Below, in pieces: positions 42,065-49,942 of a stretch of 64,000 bases of DNA (within the stretch, counting starts at the first letter, position 1; the number at the start of each line of letters is the position of its first letter). The stretch lies in assembly GCF_003044185.1 (NCBI RefSeq), contig NZ_PYYB01000001.1:1550001-1614000 (forward strand). The letters are read 5' to 3'. The DNA is from Paraconexibacter algicola. Its GTDB lineage: Bacteria; Actinomycetota; Thermoleophilia; Solirubrobacterales; Solirubrobacteraceae. The notes beneath the pieces are model-generated. The model saw only the letters and a program-made list of their open reading frames with translations. It had not been told where the DNA came from and made no database searches. Made by a program: the position numbers and the translations under genes.

Positions 42065-43264
42065 ATGACGACGACGGCCAGCGCGATCGACCTGATGGAC
42101 CTCGACCCGTTCGTGCGCGGCGAGGACGGCGAGCTGTTCCGCCGCCTGCGCGACGAGGACCCCTGCCACTGGAACGACGAGGAGGACGGTCCCGGCTTCT
42201 GGTCGCTCACCCGCTACGAGGACGTCAAGGCCGCCGGCTCGGACTGGCAGACGTTCTCCAGCGCGCAGGGCACGCAGATCCAGAGCCGGCGCGCCGAGGG
42301 GCACGGCAAGCCCTCGATCCACAACATGGACCCGCCGCGCCACAAGCTCCTGCGCGGCCTCCTCACCTCCGAGTTCGCGCGCCAGAGCGTCGAGCGGATG
42401 GAGCAGCGCGCCCGCGACGTCGTCGGCGAGCACCTCGACCGGCTCGTCGCGCAGGGCACCGCCGACCTCGTCGAGACCGCCACCATGCAGATCCCGATCC
42501 TCGTCTTCGCGACGATGCTCGGCGCCCCGAAGGAGGACGCCCACCGCCTCCTGGAGTGGACCAACGTGATGTCGGGACAGACCGACCCCGAGTACGTCGC
42601 CGACCCCGGGGTCGTCGAGCGCGTGCGCCACGAGGTCTTCGACTACTTCCACGCCCTCACCGAGGCGCGCCGCGCCGACCCGCAGGACGACCTCATCAGC
42701 GTCCTCGTCACCGCCGAGGTCGAGGGGCAGCGCCTCGAGCGCGACGAGCTCGACCCGTACTACCTCGTGCTGCTCGTCGCCGGCAACGAGACGACGCGCA
42801 ACATGATGACCGGCAGCGTCCTGCTGCTCGACGAGAACCCCGGCGAGTGGGAGCGCCTGAAGTCCGGGCTCGTCCGCCCGCGCGAGGCGATCGAGGAGAT
42901 CGTCCGGATGGTCTCCCCGATCGTCTGCATGCGCCGCACCGCCACCCGCGACGTCGAGCTGCACGGCCGCCAGGTGCGCGCCGGCGACAAGGTCGTCCTC
43001 TGGTTCACCTCCGCCAACCGCGACGAGCGGGTCTTCGACGACCCCGACGCCCTGCGCCTGGACCGCAGCCCCAACAAGCACCTCGGGTTCGGCTGGGGGC
43101 CCCACTTCTGCATCGGCTCGCACCTCGCCCGGCTCGAGGGCGAGATCCTGCTGGAGGAGCTCGTGCGCCGCGGCATCGAGATCGACGTCACCGGCGCGCC
43201 GACGCGGCTGCGCTCGAACTTCTTCCGCGGCATCAAGAAGCTGCCCGTCGCGGTGTCGGCGTGA
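42065..43264 (+). CDS. Cytochrome P450
   Basis: 399 residues. Heme loop FGWGPHFCIG with the Cys at about 349, ExxR in EEIVRM, and a standard I-helix AGNETTRNMM (about 238-244). Unlike the P450 at 909-2177, the I-helix Gly is present. N-terminal half includes HNMDPPRHKLLRGLLTSEFA, the usual C-helix Arg region. It would hydroxylate the pathway's first substrate. It begins a four-gene operon (P450, aldehyde dehydrogenase, SDR, hypothetical) under the divergent TetR; the next GTG overlaps its stop. Confidence 0.95.
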   Translation: MTTTASAIDLMDLDPFVRGEDGELFRRLRDEDPCHWNDEEDGPGFWSLTRYEDVKAAGSDWQTFSSAQGTQIQSRRAEGHGKPSIHNMDPPRHKLLRGLLTSEFARQSVERMEQRARDVVGEHLDRLVAQGTADLVETATMQIPILVFATMLGAPKEDAHRLLEWTNVMSGQTDPEYVADPGVVERVRHEVFDYFHALTEARRADPQDDLISVLVTAEVEGQRLERDELDPYYLVLLVAGNETTRNMMTGSVLLLDENPGEWERLKSGLVRPREAIEEIVRMVSPIVCMRRTATRDVELHGRQVRAGDKVVLWFTSANRDERVFDDPDALRLDRSPNKHLGFGWGPHFCIGSHLARLEGEILLEELVRRGIEIDVTGAPTRLRSNFFRGIKKLPVAVSA

Positions 43265-44622
43265 TCCCCGTCGTGGACCCGAGCACCGAGGAGGTGCTCG
43301 GCGAGGTCCCCGAGGCCGGGCCCGCCGGCGTCGACGCCGCCGTGGCGCGGGCGCGCGCCGCCTTCGGGCCGTGGGCGGCCACGCCGCTCCAGCAGCGCCT
43401 CGCCGCGCTCGAGGCGCTCGCCACGGCGCTCGAGGGGCGCGCCGCGACGATCGGCCACACGCTCGCCCGCGAGATGGGCATGCCCGTCGCGCAGGCGACC
43501 GCCGTGCAGGCCGCGCTGCCCGTCGGCGTGCTGCGCGCCACCGTTGCCGCGGCTCGCCGCTTCCCGTTCGAGACCACCGAGGACGGGGCGCTCGTGCTAC
43601 GCGAGCCCGCCGGGGTCGTCGCGGCGATCACGCCGTGGAACTTCCCGCTGCACCAGATCGCCGCGAAGCTCGGTCCCGCGCTCGCCGTCGGCTGCACCGT
43701 GGTGCTCAAGCCGTCGGAGCTCGCGCCGCTGTGCGTCGGCGAGCTCGTCGCCGCCGCCCGCGACGCGGGCCTCCCCGACGGCGTCCTGGAGGTCGTGCAC
43801 GGCACCGGCCCGGTCACCGGCCGCGCGCTCGTCGAGCACCAGGACGTCGACGTCGTCTCCTTCACCGGCTCGCTCGCCGCCGGCCGCGAGATCGGGGCCG
43901 CCGCGGGCCGCGCGATCCGCCGCGCGTGCCTGGAGCTCGGCGGCAAGTCCCCGCTCGTCGTGCTGCCGGACGCCGACGTCGAGGCCGCCGTGCGCCACGC
44001 GGTCACCCGCTGCTGCTTCAACAGCGGGCAGGCCTGCAACGCCCCCACCCGGCTGCTGCTCCCCGCCGAGCGGGCCGCCGACGCGACCGCGCTCGCGGGC
44101 GAGGTCGCGCGCGGCCTGCGCGTCGGCCCCGCGCTGCAGGACGGCGTCGACGTCGGCCCCGTGATCAGCGCCGCCGCGCGCGACCGCCTGCGTGGCGTGC
44201 TGCGCGACACCGAGGCGACGCTCGTCGCCGGGGGCCCCGACGACCCGCCCGACCTGCCCGACCGCGGCTTCTGGGTCGCGCCGACCGTGCTCGCCGACGT
44301 GCGGCCCGGCATGCGCGTGCACGACGAGGAGCTGTTCGGCCCGATCCTGTCCGTCACGACCTACACCGACGAGGAGGACGCCGTGCGCCTCGCCAACGCC
44401 ACCCCGTACGGCCTGTCGGCCGAGCTCTACGGGGCCGATCCGGACGCGATCGACCGCGTCGCCCGCCGGCTGCGCGCCGGCCAGGTGAAGGTCGGGGGCG
44501 TGAGCGCCCGCGCGACGCTCGGCGCCCCGTTCGGCGGCTACGGCCTGTCCGGGCTCGGTCGCGAGCTCGGCACCTTCGGCCTGGAGGAGTTCACCGAGGT
44601 CAAGGCGGTGCTCGGTGTCTGA
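43261..44622 (+). CDS. Aldehyde dehydrogenase
   Basis: 453 residues, NAD(P)-dependent ALDH superfamily. N-terminal VIPVVDPSTEEVLGEVPEAG, nucleotide block ITPWNFPLHQIAAKLGPAL and KPSELAP, the general base Glu225 in ACLELGGKSPL and nucleophile Cys259 in CFNSGQACNAPTRL, and EELFGPILSVTTY. Slightly shorter than the 480-500 usual, but no key residue is missing. It should oxidise the aldehyde formed after P450 hydroxylation and alcohol oxidation to an acid. GTG start overlaps the P450 stop; the SDR start lies inside its last codons. Confidence 0.93.
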   Translation: MIPVVDPSTEEVLGEVPEAGPAGVDAAVARARAAFGPWAATPLQQRLAALEALATALEGRAATIGHTLAREMGMPVAQATAVQAALPVGVLRATVAAARRFPFETTEDGALVLREPAGVVAAITPWNFPLHQIAAKLGPALAVGCTVVLKPSELAPLCVGELVAAARDAGLPDGVLEVVHGTGPVTGRALVEHQDVDVVSFTGSLAAGREIGAAAGRAIRRACLELGGKSPLVVLPDADVEAAVRHAVTRCCFNSGQACNAPTRLLLPAERAADATALAGEVARGLRVGPALQDGVDVGPVISAAARDRLRGVLRDTEATLVAGGPDDPPDLPDRGFWVAPTVLADVRPGMRVHDEELFGPILSVTTYTDEEDAVRLANATPYGLSAELYGADPDAIDRVARRLRAGQVKVGGVSARATLGAPFGGYGLSGLGRELGTFGLEEFTEVKAVLGV

Positions 44623-45370
44623 GCCCTACCTCGTCACCGGCTGCGCCTCGGGCATCGGCCGCGAGGTCGCGACCGAGCTGCTCGCCGCCGGGCACGCCGT
44701 GATCGGCCTCGACGTCGCGGGCGAGGGACCCGACGGCGCCGACGTCCGCGCCTGCGACCTCAGCGACGCGGCCGCGGTCGACGCCGCGGTCGCCGCGCTC
44801 CCCGACCGGCTCGCGGGCGTCGCGTCGGTCGCCGGGGTCCCGGGCACGCACCCGCCCGCCCGCGTGCTCGCCGTCAACCTGCTCGCGCCGCGGCGGCTCG
44901 GCGCCGCGCTGCTGCCCCGCATCGCGGCCGACGGCGCGATCGTCCACGTCGCCTCCGTCGCGGCGGGCCGCAGCGACCGCGGCGACGACGACGTCCGCAC
45001 GGTGCTCGGACTGCCGGACGAGGACGCGCAGGCGTGGCTGGCCCGGGAGGCGCTCGCCGGCAGCCCGACCTACGACTTCACGAAGAAGGCGCTCGTTGCG
45101 CTCGCCTGCGTCCAGGCCCGCGACGGCCTCGCCCACGGGGTGCGGTCGCTGTCGGTCTCGCCCGGCCCGACGCACACGCCGATCCTCGCCGACTTCGAGG
45201 CGACGATGGGCGCCGACCGCATGAGCGCGGCCGCGCAGGTCGTCGGCCGTCACGGCCGCCCCGACGACATCGCCCCGCTGATCACGTTCCTGCTCTCGCC
45301 CCGCGCCTGCTGGGTCAACGCCGTCGACGTGCGCGCCGACGGCGGCCTGCTGGGCACCCGCAACCTCTGA
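44615..45370 (+). CDS. SDR-family alcohol dehydrogenase (HSD-like)
   Basis: 251 residues. Cofactor motif TGCASGIGREV near the start, GLDVAGEG after strand 2, HVASVAAG and catalytic Tyr153-x-x-x-Lys157 in PTYDFTKKAL, then SVSPGPTHTPIL. The insert between the Ser strand and the Tyr (SDRGDDDVRTVLGLPDEDAQ) is longer than in many SDRs and resembles 3-alpha-hydroxysteroid/coniferyl-type SDRs. It likely oxidises the P450-made alcohol. GTG start overlaps the ALDH stop by 8 bases. Confidence 0.88.
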   Translation: MSEPYLVTGCASGIGREVATELLAAGHAVIGLDVAGEGPDGADVRACDLSDAAAVDAAVAALPDRLAGVASVAGVPGTHPPARVLAVNLLAPRRLGAALLPRIAADGAIVHVASVAAGRSDRGDDDVRTVLGLPDEDAQAWLAREALAGSPTYDFTKKALVALACVQARDGLAHGVRSLSVSPGPTHTPILADFEATMGADRMSAAAQVVGRHGRPDDIAPLITFLLSPRACWVNAVDVRADGGLLGTRNL

Positions 45371-45381
45371 GGAGATCCCCG

Positions 45382-46449
45382 ATGCTCACCGCCGCCGACG
45401 AGTGGCACGTCCACCAGACCCCCGAGCCGCTCGCGTCCTCGGGCACCGACCGCAACTTCTACGACCGGTCGTACTTCGGGGCGTTCCGTGCCGAGGATGG
45501 CCTGATCGTCGCCGCCGCGTTCGGCATGTACCCGAACCTCAACATCGCCGACGCGCACCTCACCGTCGTGCGCGACGGCGTGCAGCACTGCCTGCACGCG
45601 TCCAAGACGCTGCACTCCGACCGGGCGACGCTCGCGGTCGGCCCGGTGTCGATCGAGGTCGTGCAGCCGCTGCAGGAGCTGCGCCTGGTCGTCGACGACG
45701 GCACGCTCGCCGCCGACCTGCGCTTCCGCGGCCGCCACTTCCCGATCGAGGAGCCGCGCTTCATCCACCGCTTCGGGCCGCGCGCGTTCATGGACTACAC
45801 GCGCATGAGCCAGGCCGCGGACGTCACCGGCACCGTGACCGTCGACGGCGAGACGCTGGCGCTCGACGGCGTCGACGGGCTGCGCGACCGCTCGTGGGGG
45901 ATCCGGCCGGTCGGCCTCCCGGACCCGACGCCGCTGATGCCCCCGCGCGACCCGCAGTTCTTCTGGCTGTGGACCCCGGTGCACCTGCCCGACCGCACCC
46001 TGTTCTTCCACGTCAACGCCGACGCGGAGGGCCGGGCGTGGAACACGCGCGCGGTGCTCGTCCCGCACGGCGCCACGCCCGAGGACCACGTCCACGCCCA
46101 CGGCCGCATGACGCTCGAGCTGCACCCGGGCACGCGCTGGGTCTCCGGGGCGCAGCTCGAGGTCCAGGCCGACGACGGCACCGACCTGCGACTCACGTAC
46201 ACGCCGCGCGCGCATCTGGAGATGCAGGGGCTGGGCTACCGGCACCCGACCTGGACGCACGGCACCCCGCACGGGGAGTTCGAGCTCGGCCACGAGCGCA
46301 TCGCGCTCGACCACGAGGAGCACGGCGCCCTGCACCGCTGGCATCGCCAGCTCCTGTGCGACGTCGTGGTCGACGGCCGGCAGGACGCCGCGTCCGGGGT
46401 GCTCGAGCACCTCGTCATCGGCCCGTACCGGCCGCTGGGACTGACCTGA
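45382..46449 (+). CDS. Conserved hypothetical protein with RDRSWG motif (DUF7064-like)
   Basis: 355 residues, predicted all-beta with no signal peptide or membrane segment. A central motif GVDGLRDRSWGIRPVG resembles the GIGHRDHSWGPRE motif of the protein at 59341-60252, and both have a beta-rich layout like hydroxyneurosporene-synthase (CrtC)-type lipocalin-like proteins. The N-terminal half contains FYDRSYFGAF and FGMYPNLNIADAHL; the C-terminal half HLEMQGLGYRHPTWTHG. It is the last gene of the P450 operon, with GAGGAG 6 bases upstream, so a role with the same substrate is likely, perhaps as hydratase, isomerase or binding protein. I cannot assign activity. Confidence 0.7.
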   Translation: MLTAADEWHVHQTPEPLASSGTDRNFYDRSYFGAFRAEDGLIVAAAFGMYPNLNIADAHLTVVRDGVQHCLHASKTLHSDRATLAVGPVSIEVVQPLQELRLVVDDGTLAADLRFRGRHFPIEEPRFIHRFGPRAFMDYTRMSQAADVTGTVTVDGETLALDGVDGLRDRSWGIRPVGLPDPTPLMPPRDPQFFWLWTPVHLPDRTLFFHVNADAEGRAWNTRAVLVPHGATPEDHVHAHGRMTLELHPGTRWVSGAQLEVQADDGTDLRLTYTPRAHLEMQGLGYRHPTWTHGTPHGEFELGHERIALDHEEHGALHRWHRQLLCDVVVDGRQDAASGVLEHLVIGPYRPLGLT

Positions 46450-46450
46450 G

Positions 46451-47002
46451 TCAGCGGGCGACCGCGTCGAGCGCGCCGAGCGCGTGCGCGACGAGGCGCT
46501 CGTGCGTGCCCGGGTCCTCGAGCAGCTTCGGCGGCCAGAGCACGACGGAGTGCAGCAGGCCGATCGCCGCCTGCACCGCGACCGCGACGTCGGTGCGGTC
46601 GGCCTGCGGGTGCACGCGCGCGACGACGTCCTCCCAGCGTTCCGCGTGCGCGCGGGTGCGGCCGGTGAACATCTTCCGCCAGGGCTCGACGAGCGAGCGG
46701 TGCTCGTGCGCGTAGATCGCGACGAGCTCGCGGTGGCCGACGACGAACCGCGCGTGGTGGCGCACGAGGAAGTCGAGCTCCTCCTGCGGGGTGTCGAACA
46801 TCCCGGTGGTCTCGACCGCGACCTTGTCCATGGCGTCGTTGAACAGCGTCGCGAGGATCTCGTCCTTGCCGGCGAAGTGGTGGTAGATCGCCGGGCCGCT
46901 GACACCGACGCGCTTGCCGATCTCGTCGACGCCGACGCCGTGGAAGCCCTTCTCCCGGAACAGCCCGGCGGCGGTGGTGAGGATCTCGGTGCGTCGGTCC
47001 AT
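46451..47002 (-). CDS. TetR-family regulator, candidate for the AACGATCGTT regulon
   Basis: 183 residues. Helix-turn-helix EILTTAAGLFREKGFHGVGV, DEIGKRVGVSGPAIYHHFAG, KDEILATLF, then a helical ligand-binding half (ELDFLVRHHARFVVGHRELV) of the type found beside fatty-acid-type genes. TAGACT lies 9 bases upstream of the ATG, and the 18-bp perfect palindrome CCTGAACGATCGTTCAGG lies between it and the luciferase-like gene. Because the same core occurs at three acyl-CoA dehydrogenase promoters, this is the best candidate for the common repressor, perhaps relieved by an acyl-CoA. It ends 2 bases from the end of the DUF7064-like gene. Confidence 0.88.
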   Translation of the reverse strand: MDRRTEILTTAAGLFREKGFHGVGVDEIGKRVGVSGPAIYHHFAGKDEILATLFNDAMDKVAVETTGMFDTPQEELDFLVRHHARFVVGHRELVAIYAHEHRSLVEPWRKMFTGRTRAHAERWEDVVARVHPQADRTDVAVAVQAAIGLLHSVVLWPPKLLEDPGTHERLVAHALGALDAVAR

Positions 47003-47033
47003 GCGCGCAGCAGTCTACCGCCGGCCCCACCGG

Positions 47034-47051
47034 CCTGAACGATCGTTCAGG
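47034..47051. promoter_or_regulatory. Operator CCTGAACGATCGTTCAGG
   Basis: Perfect 18-bp palindrome. On the plus side it ends 9-10 bases upstream of TATGGT (47060-47065), the -10 of the luciferase-like gene; on the minus side it begins 17-18 bases upstream of TAGACT (47012-47017), the -10 of the TetR gene. A repressor here would control both. Confidence 0.8.
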
Positions 47052-47071
47052 AGATCGGTTATGGTCGGGAC

Positions 47072-48091
47072 ATGGCCACCAGGGGCATCACCGTCCTGCG
47101 AGGGGGCGTCGAGTCCGTCGCCGCGACCGCCGCGGCGGCCGAGCGCGCCGGCTTCGGCACCGCCTGGACGCCGGAGTTCTACACGCGCTCCGCCATCGTC
47201 ACGCTCGCCCGCATGGCGACCGTCACCGCCGACGTCCGACTCGGCACGTCGATCGCCTACGCGACCGGCCGCTCGCCGCTGATGCTGGCCACCGAGGCCC
47301 GGTCGCTCGACGAGCTCTGCGGCGGCCGGCTCGTCCTCGGGCTCGGCACCGGCACCAGGCGGATGATGGAGGACTGGCACGGCCTCGACGGCGCGGCGCC
47401 CGCCGTGCGGATGGAGGAGCTCGTCCCGCTGCTGCGCTCGATCTGGCGGCTGCACGAGGAGCCCGTCGCCCACGACGGCCGCTTCTACCGCACCCACCTC
47501 GTGCCGACCGCGGAGACCACCGCCCCGGTCCGCCCGGACATCCCGGTCTACACCGCCGGGGTCAACCCGCGCATGATCGAGGTGGCGGGCCGGGTCGGGG
47601 ACGGCCTGCTCGGCCACCCGCTGTTCAGCCGCCCGTACCTCGAGGAGGTCGTGCGGCCCGCGATCGACCGCGGCCGCGAGAAGGGGGAGCGCCCCGACGC
47701 GCCGGTCGAGCTCTGCGGCGTGCTGATCTGCGCGGTGCACGACGACGCCGACCTCGCCCGGCGCGAGGCCGCGGCCCAGCTGGCGTTCTACTGCGCGCCG
47801 AAGACGTACGGCCCGCTGCTCGAGGCCAGCGGCTTCGGGGGCGTCGGCGAGCGGGTGCGCGCAGCGTTCGCCGCGAAGGACTTCGCCGCCATGGCCGCCG
47901 CGGTGCCCGACGAGATGGTCGACGCGATGGCCGCCGCGGGCACGGCCGCGGAGGTCCGCGCGCGCGTCGCGCAGGCCGAGGCCGAGTTCGACCACGTCAT
48001 CACCTACCCGCCGAGCTTCGGACTGACCGAGGAGCGCTGCGACGAGCTCGCCGCCGCCCTCGTCGACGAGCTGGCCCCCGGCCGTGGCTGA
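47072..48091 (+). CDS. LLM-class F420- or flavin-dependent oxidoreductase
   Basis: 339 residues of luciferase-like type: AAAERAGFGTAWTPEFYTRS, TADVRLGTSIAYATGRSP, LVLGLGTGTRRMMEDWHGL and IPVYTAGVNPRMIEVAGRV. The WTPEFYTRS form at the active-site strand and GTGTRRMMEDWHG are typical of mycobacterial F420-dependent members near lipid-degradation genes. Leaderless start: TATGGT ends 6 bases upstream. The next gene overlaps by 8 bases. It may act on a ring ketone or enone in the same pathway as the MaoC pair. Confidence 0.88.
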   Translation: MATRGITVLRGGVESVAATAAAAERAGFGTAWTPEFYTRSAIVTLARMATVTADVRLGTSIAYATGRSPLMLATEARSLDELCGGRLVLGLGTGTRRMMEDWHGLDGAAPAVRMEELVPLLRSIWRLHEEPVAHDGRFYRTHLVPTAETTAPVRPDIPVYTAGVNPRMIEVAGRVGDGLLGHPLFSRPYLEEVVRPAIDRGREKGERPDAPVELCGVLICAVHDDADLARREAAAQLAFYCAPKTYGPLLEASGFGGVGERVRAAFAAKDFAAMAAAVPDEMVDAMAAAGTAAEVRARVAQAEAEFDHVITYPPSFGLTEERCDELAAALVDELAPGRG

Positions 48092-48473
48092 CGCGTCGCA
48101 CATCGGCCTCGAGATCGACCGGTTCAGCTTCCCGGTCGAGGCGGGCAAGCTGCGCGAGTGGGCGGTCGCGGTCGGCGGGCAGGACGTCGAGACGGTCCCG
48201 CTGACGTTCGCCGCGGTCGCCTCGCACCACCGCGACCAGGCGGCGATGGTCGCCGCGCTGGACCTCGACATCCGCCGCGTGGTCGTCGGCAGCGTCGACT
48301 GGGAGTACCGCGCCCCGGTCCGCGTCGGTGACACGCTGACCGGCGCCCGGGTCGTCACCGGCGTGCGGACGAACGACCGCGGCATGACCTTCATCACGAT
48401 CGAGACCGCCCTGCGCCGCGCCGACGGCGAGGTCGCGATCGTCCAGACCGACACGGTGATCGAGCTGCCATGA
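48084..48473 (+). CDS. MaoC N-terminal-type hot-dog subunit
   Basis: 129 residues, single hot-dog domain of the FAS1-dehydratase N-terminal type: IGLEIDRFSFPVEAGKLREW, TFAAVASHHRDQAAM, and GSVDWEYRAPVRVGDTLTGA. It lacks the D-x-N-P-x-H catalytic loop, so it is probably the non-catalytic partner of the protein encoded by the overlapping next gene, as HadA with HadB or ChsH2 with ChsH1. GTG start within the previous gene. Confidence 0.82.
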   Translation: MADASHIGLEIDRFSFPVEAGKLREWAVAVGGQDVETVPLTFAAVASHHRDQAAMVAALDLDIRRVVVGSVDWEYRAPVRVGDTLTGARVVTGVRTNDRGMTFITIETALRRADGEVAIVQTDTVIELP

Positions 48474-48829
48474 GCCCGACCTTCGAGGAGACCACGCCGC
48501 CCGTCACCCGCACGCAGATCGTGCGGTTCGCGGGAGCGGCCGGGGACTTCAACCCGATGCATCACGACGAGCCGTTCGCGCAGGCCGCCGGCGAGGAGAC
48601 GGTCTTCGCGATGGGCCAGCTCACCGCGGCGATCCTCGGCGAGGCCGTCGCCCGGTGGCTCGGCCGCGACGCGATCACGGGCTACGGCGTGCGGTTCGTC
48701 GGCAAGGTCGTCCCCGGCGACGTCCTGGTCCTGCGCGGCACCCCGGCCGACCAGCCCGGCCGCTACGACCTGACGGTCACCCGCGAGTCCGACGCCACCG
48801 TCGTCCTCACCGGCTGGGCCACCCACTAA
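48470..48829 (+). CDS. MaoC-type enoyl-CoA hydratase, catalytic subunit
   Basis: 119 residues, hot-dog fold with an intact hydratase-2 motif AGAAGDFNPMHHDEPFA: Asp26, Asn28 and His31 correspond to the catalytic Asp/His pair. A later strand GYGVRFVGKVVPGDVLVLRG is also typical. With the preceding gene it should form a heterodimeric hydratase adding water to an enoyl-CoA, possibly with R stereochemistry. ATGA overlap with the previous gene. Convergent with the acyl-CoA dehydrogenase gene; a striking palindrome follows. Confidence 0.88.
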   Translation: MSPTFEETTPPVTRTQIVRFAGAAGDFNPMHHDEPFAQAAGEETVFAMGQLTAAILGEAVARWLGRDAITGYGVRFVGKVVPGDVLVLRGTPADQPGRYDLTVTRESDATVVLTGWATH

Positions 48830-48858
48830 CCCGCCCCCCCCGCCCCGCCCACCGCCGC

Positions 48859-48903
48859 CGAACAGGGAGTTCTTCGCCCTCAGGGCGAACAACTCCCTGT
48901 TCG
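48859..48903. terminator. 45-bp near-perfect palindrome between convergent genes
   Basis: Arms of 22 bases around a single central base (48881): CGAACAGGGAGTT pairs with AACTCCCTGTTCG, and TTCGCCCT with AGGGCGAA, leaving only one C/C mismatch in each arm. C-rich sequence on the left (48832-48858) and G-rich sequence on the right (48907-48931) could lengthen the stem. As a long hairpin between convergent stop codons it could terminate both transcripts, but its length far exceeds an ordinary terminator and its sequence is not GC-dominated, so a repeat element is an alternative. Confidence 0.7.
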
Positions 48904-48906
48904 ACC

Positions 48907-48931
48907 GGGGGCGGGGGGCGGGGGGCGGGGG
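48907..48931 (+). other. G-quadruplex-forming G tract
   Basis: Four runs of 5-6 G separated by single C (48907-48911, 48913-48918, 48920-48925, 48927-48931), directly before the stop codon (48932-48934, minus strand) of the acyl-CoA dehydrogenase gene. Runs and loops this regular are expected to fold into a quadruplex. In the minus-strand transcript this is a C-rich tail. Confidence 0.7.
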
Positions 48932-49936
48932 TTAGGTGAGGGGGAGGGCGTCGGCGATGCGGTCGTCGTAGGTTCCGGCGTCGCCGAAGAGGGGGCCGTC
49001 GCTCTTCGCGCGCTTGAACAGCAGCTGCAGGTCGTGCTCCCAGGTGTAGCCGACCGCGCCGTGGAGGAAGAGGGCCTTGTCGGCGACGAACGCCGCGGAC
49101 CGCGCCGCGCGCGTCTTGGCGACCCACGCGTCGGTGGCCGCACCCGGCTCGTCCTCGCCGACCGCCCAGGCCGCGTACTGGACGACGACCCGCGTGCCCT
49201 CGATCGCGGTGAGCATGTCGGCGGCCGTGTGCTTGACCGCCTGGAACGACCCGACGGGCACGCCGAACTGGACGCGGTCGGTCACGTAGGCGACGGTCAG
49301 GTCCAGCAGCCGCTGCGCGGCACCGAGCGCGTCGGCGGCGACGAGCACCGCCGCGTGCGCCGCGAGCCCGGTCGACGTCGCGCCCGCGTCGACACCGGCG
49401 ACGTCGCCGAGCGCGCGGGTGCGGTCGGCCAGCGGTCGCGGCGTCACCGTCGTCGCGGATGCCTCGTGCACGTGGCCGTCGGGCGCGACGAGCACGTCGG
49501 CGAGCGGGGCGCCGAGCACGCACGTGGCGGCTCCGGCGACGTCGGTCGGCCGGTCGCCGCCGACGAGCAGCGCGCCGGTCCGCTCGCCGCCCGCGAGCGC
49601 CGCGAGCAGGTCGGCGTCGCCGTCGGCCTCGTGCAGGGCGAGGGCGGCGAGGATCGTCGCGTAGAGGCCGTCGGCGGGCACCGCGCCGCGGCCGAGCTCC
49701 TCGGCGAGGATCGACAGCTCGAGCAGGCCGCCGCCCTGGCCGCCGGCCTCCTCGGGCACCCCGATGCCGGTCCAGCCCTGGGCGACCGCCACGTCGTGCG
49801 CGGTCCGGTGGTCGACGTCGGGCAGGTCGGGGTCGAGCACCTGCTCCCGCACGCGGGGCAGGGCGAGCTCGCGGTCGACGACGCCGCGGACGGCCTCGCG
49901 GAGGAACTGCTGCTCGTCGGAGTACGAGAGGTCCAT
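48932..49936 (-). CDS. Acyl-CoA dehydrogenase, apparently non-catalytic subunit type
   Basis: 334 residues, shorter than full-length enzymes. The N-terminal helical region (MDLSYSDEQQFLREAVRGVV, VPEEAGGQGGGLLELSILAE) and the C-terminal helices are clear, but the middle FAD domain is reduced: no SEPGAGSD motif. Helix G is ADALGAAQRLLDLTVAYVTD with no Glu, and the tail is HGAVGYTWEHDLQLLFKRAK rather than a GT motif. This form is known for the base-lacking subunit of alpha2-beta2 steroid-type dehydrogenases (FadE27/29-like). A partner with base is not adjacent; the gene at 7292-8458, with the same operator, is a candidate. ATG 49936 is 6 bases from TACGGT. Confidence 0.85.
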   Translation of the reverse strand: MDLSYSDEQQFLREAVRGVVDRELALPRVREQVLDPDLPDVDHRTAHDVAVAQGWTGIGVPEEAGGQGGGLLELSILAEELGRGAVPADGLYATILAALALHEADGDADLLAALAGGERTGALLVGGDRPTDVAGAATCVLGAPLADVLVAPDGHVHEASATTVTPRPLADRTRALGDVAGVDAGATSTGLAAHAAVLVAADALGAAQRLLDLTVAYVTDRVQFGVPVGSFQAVKHTAADMLTAIEGTRVVVQYAAWAVGEDEPGAATDAWVAKTRAARSAAFVADKALFLHGAVGYTWEHDLQLLFKRAKSDGPLFGDAGTYDDRIADALPLT

Positions 49937-49942
49937 GCCGGG

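Noticed and set aside
41990-46449. Secondary-metabolite biosynthetic cluster because of P450, SDR and SnoaL-like genes in the window.
   Set aside because: No polyketide, peptide synthetase, terpene cyclase or glycosyltransferase genes; neighbours are degradative.
48841-48931. CRISPR repeat or insertion-sequence end.
   Set aside because: Only one palindrome unit, no spacers, no target-site duplication and no transposase nearby.
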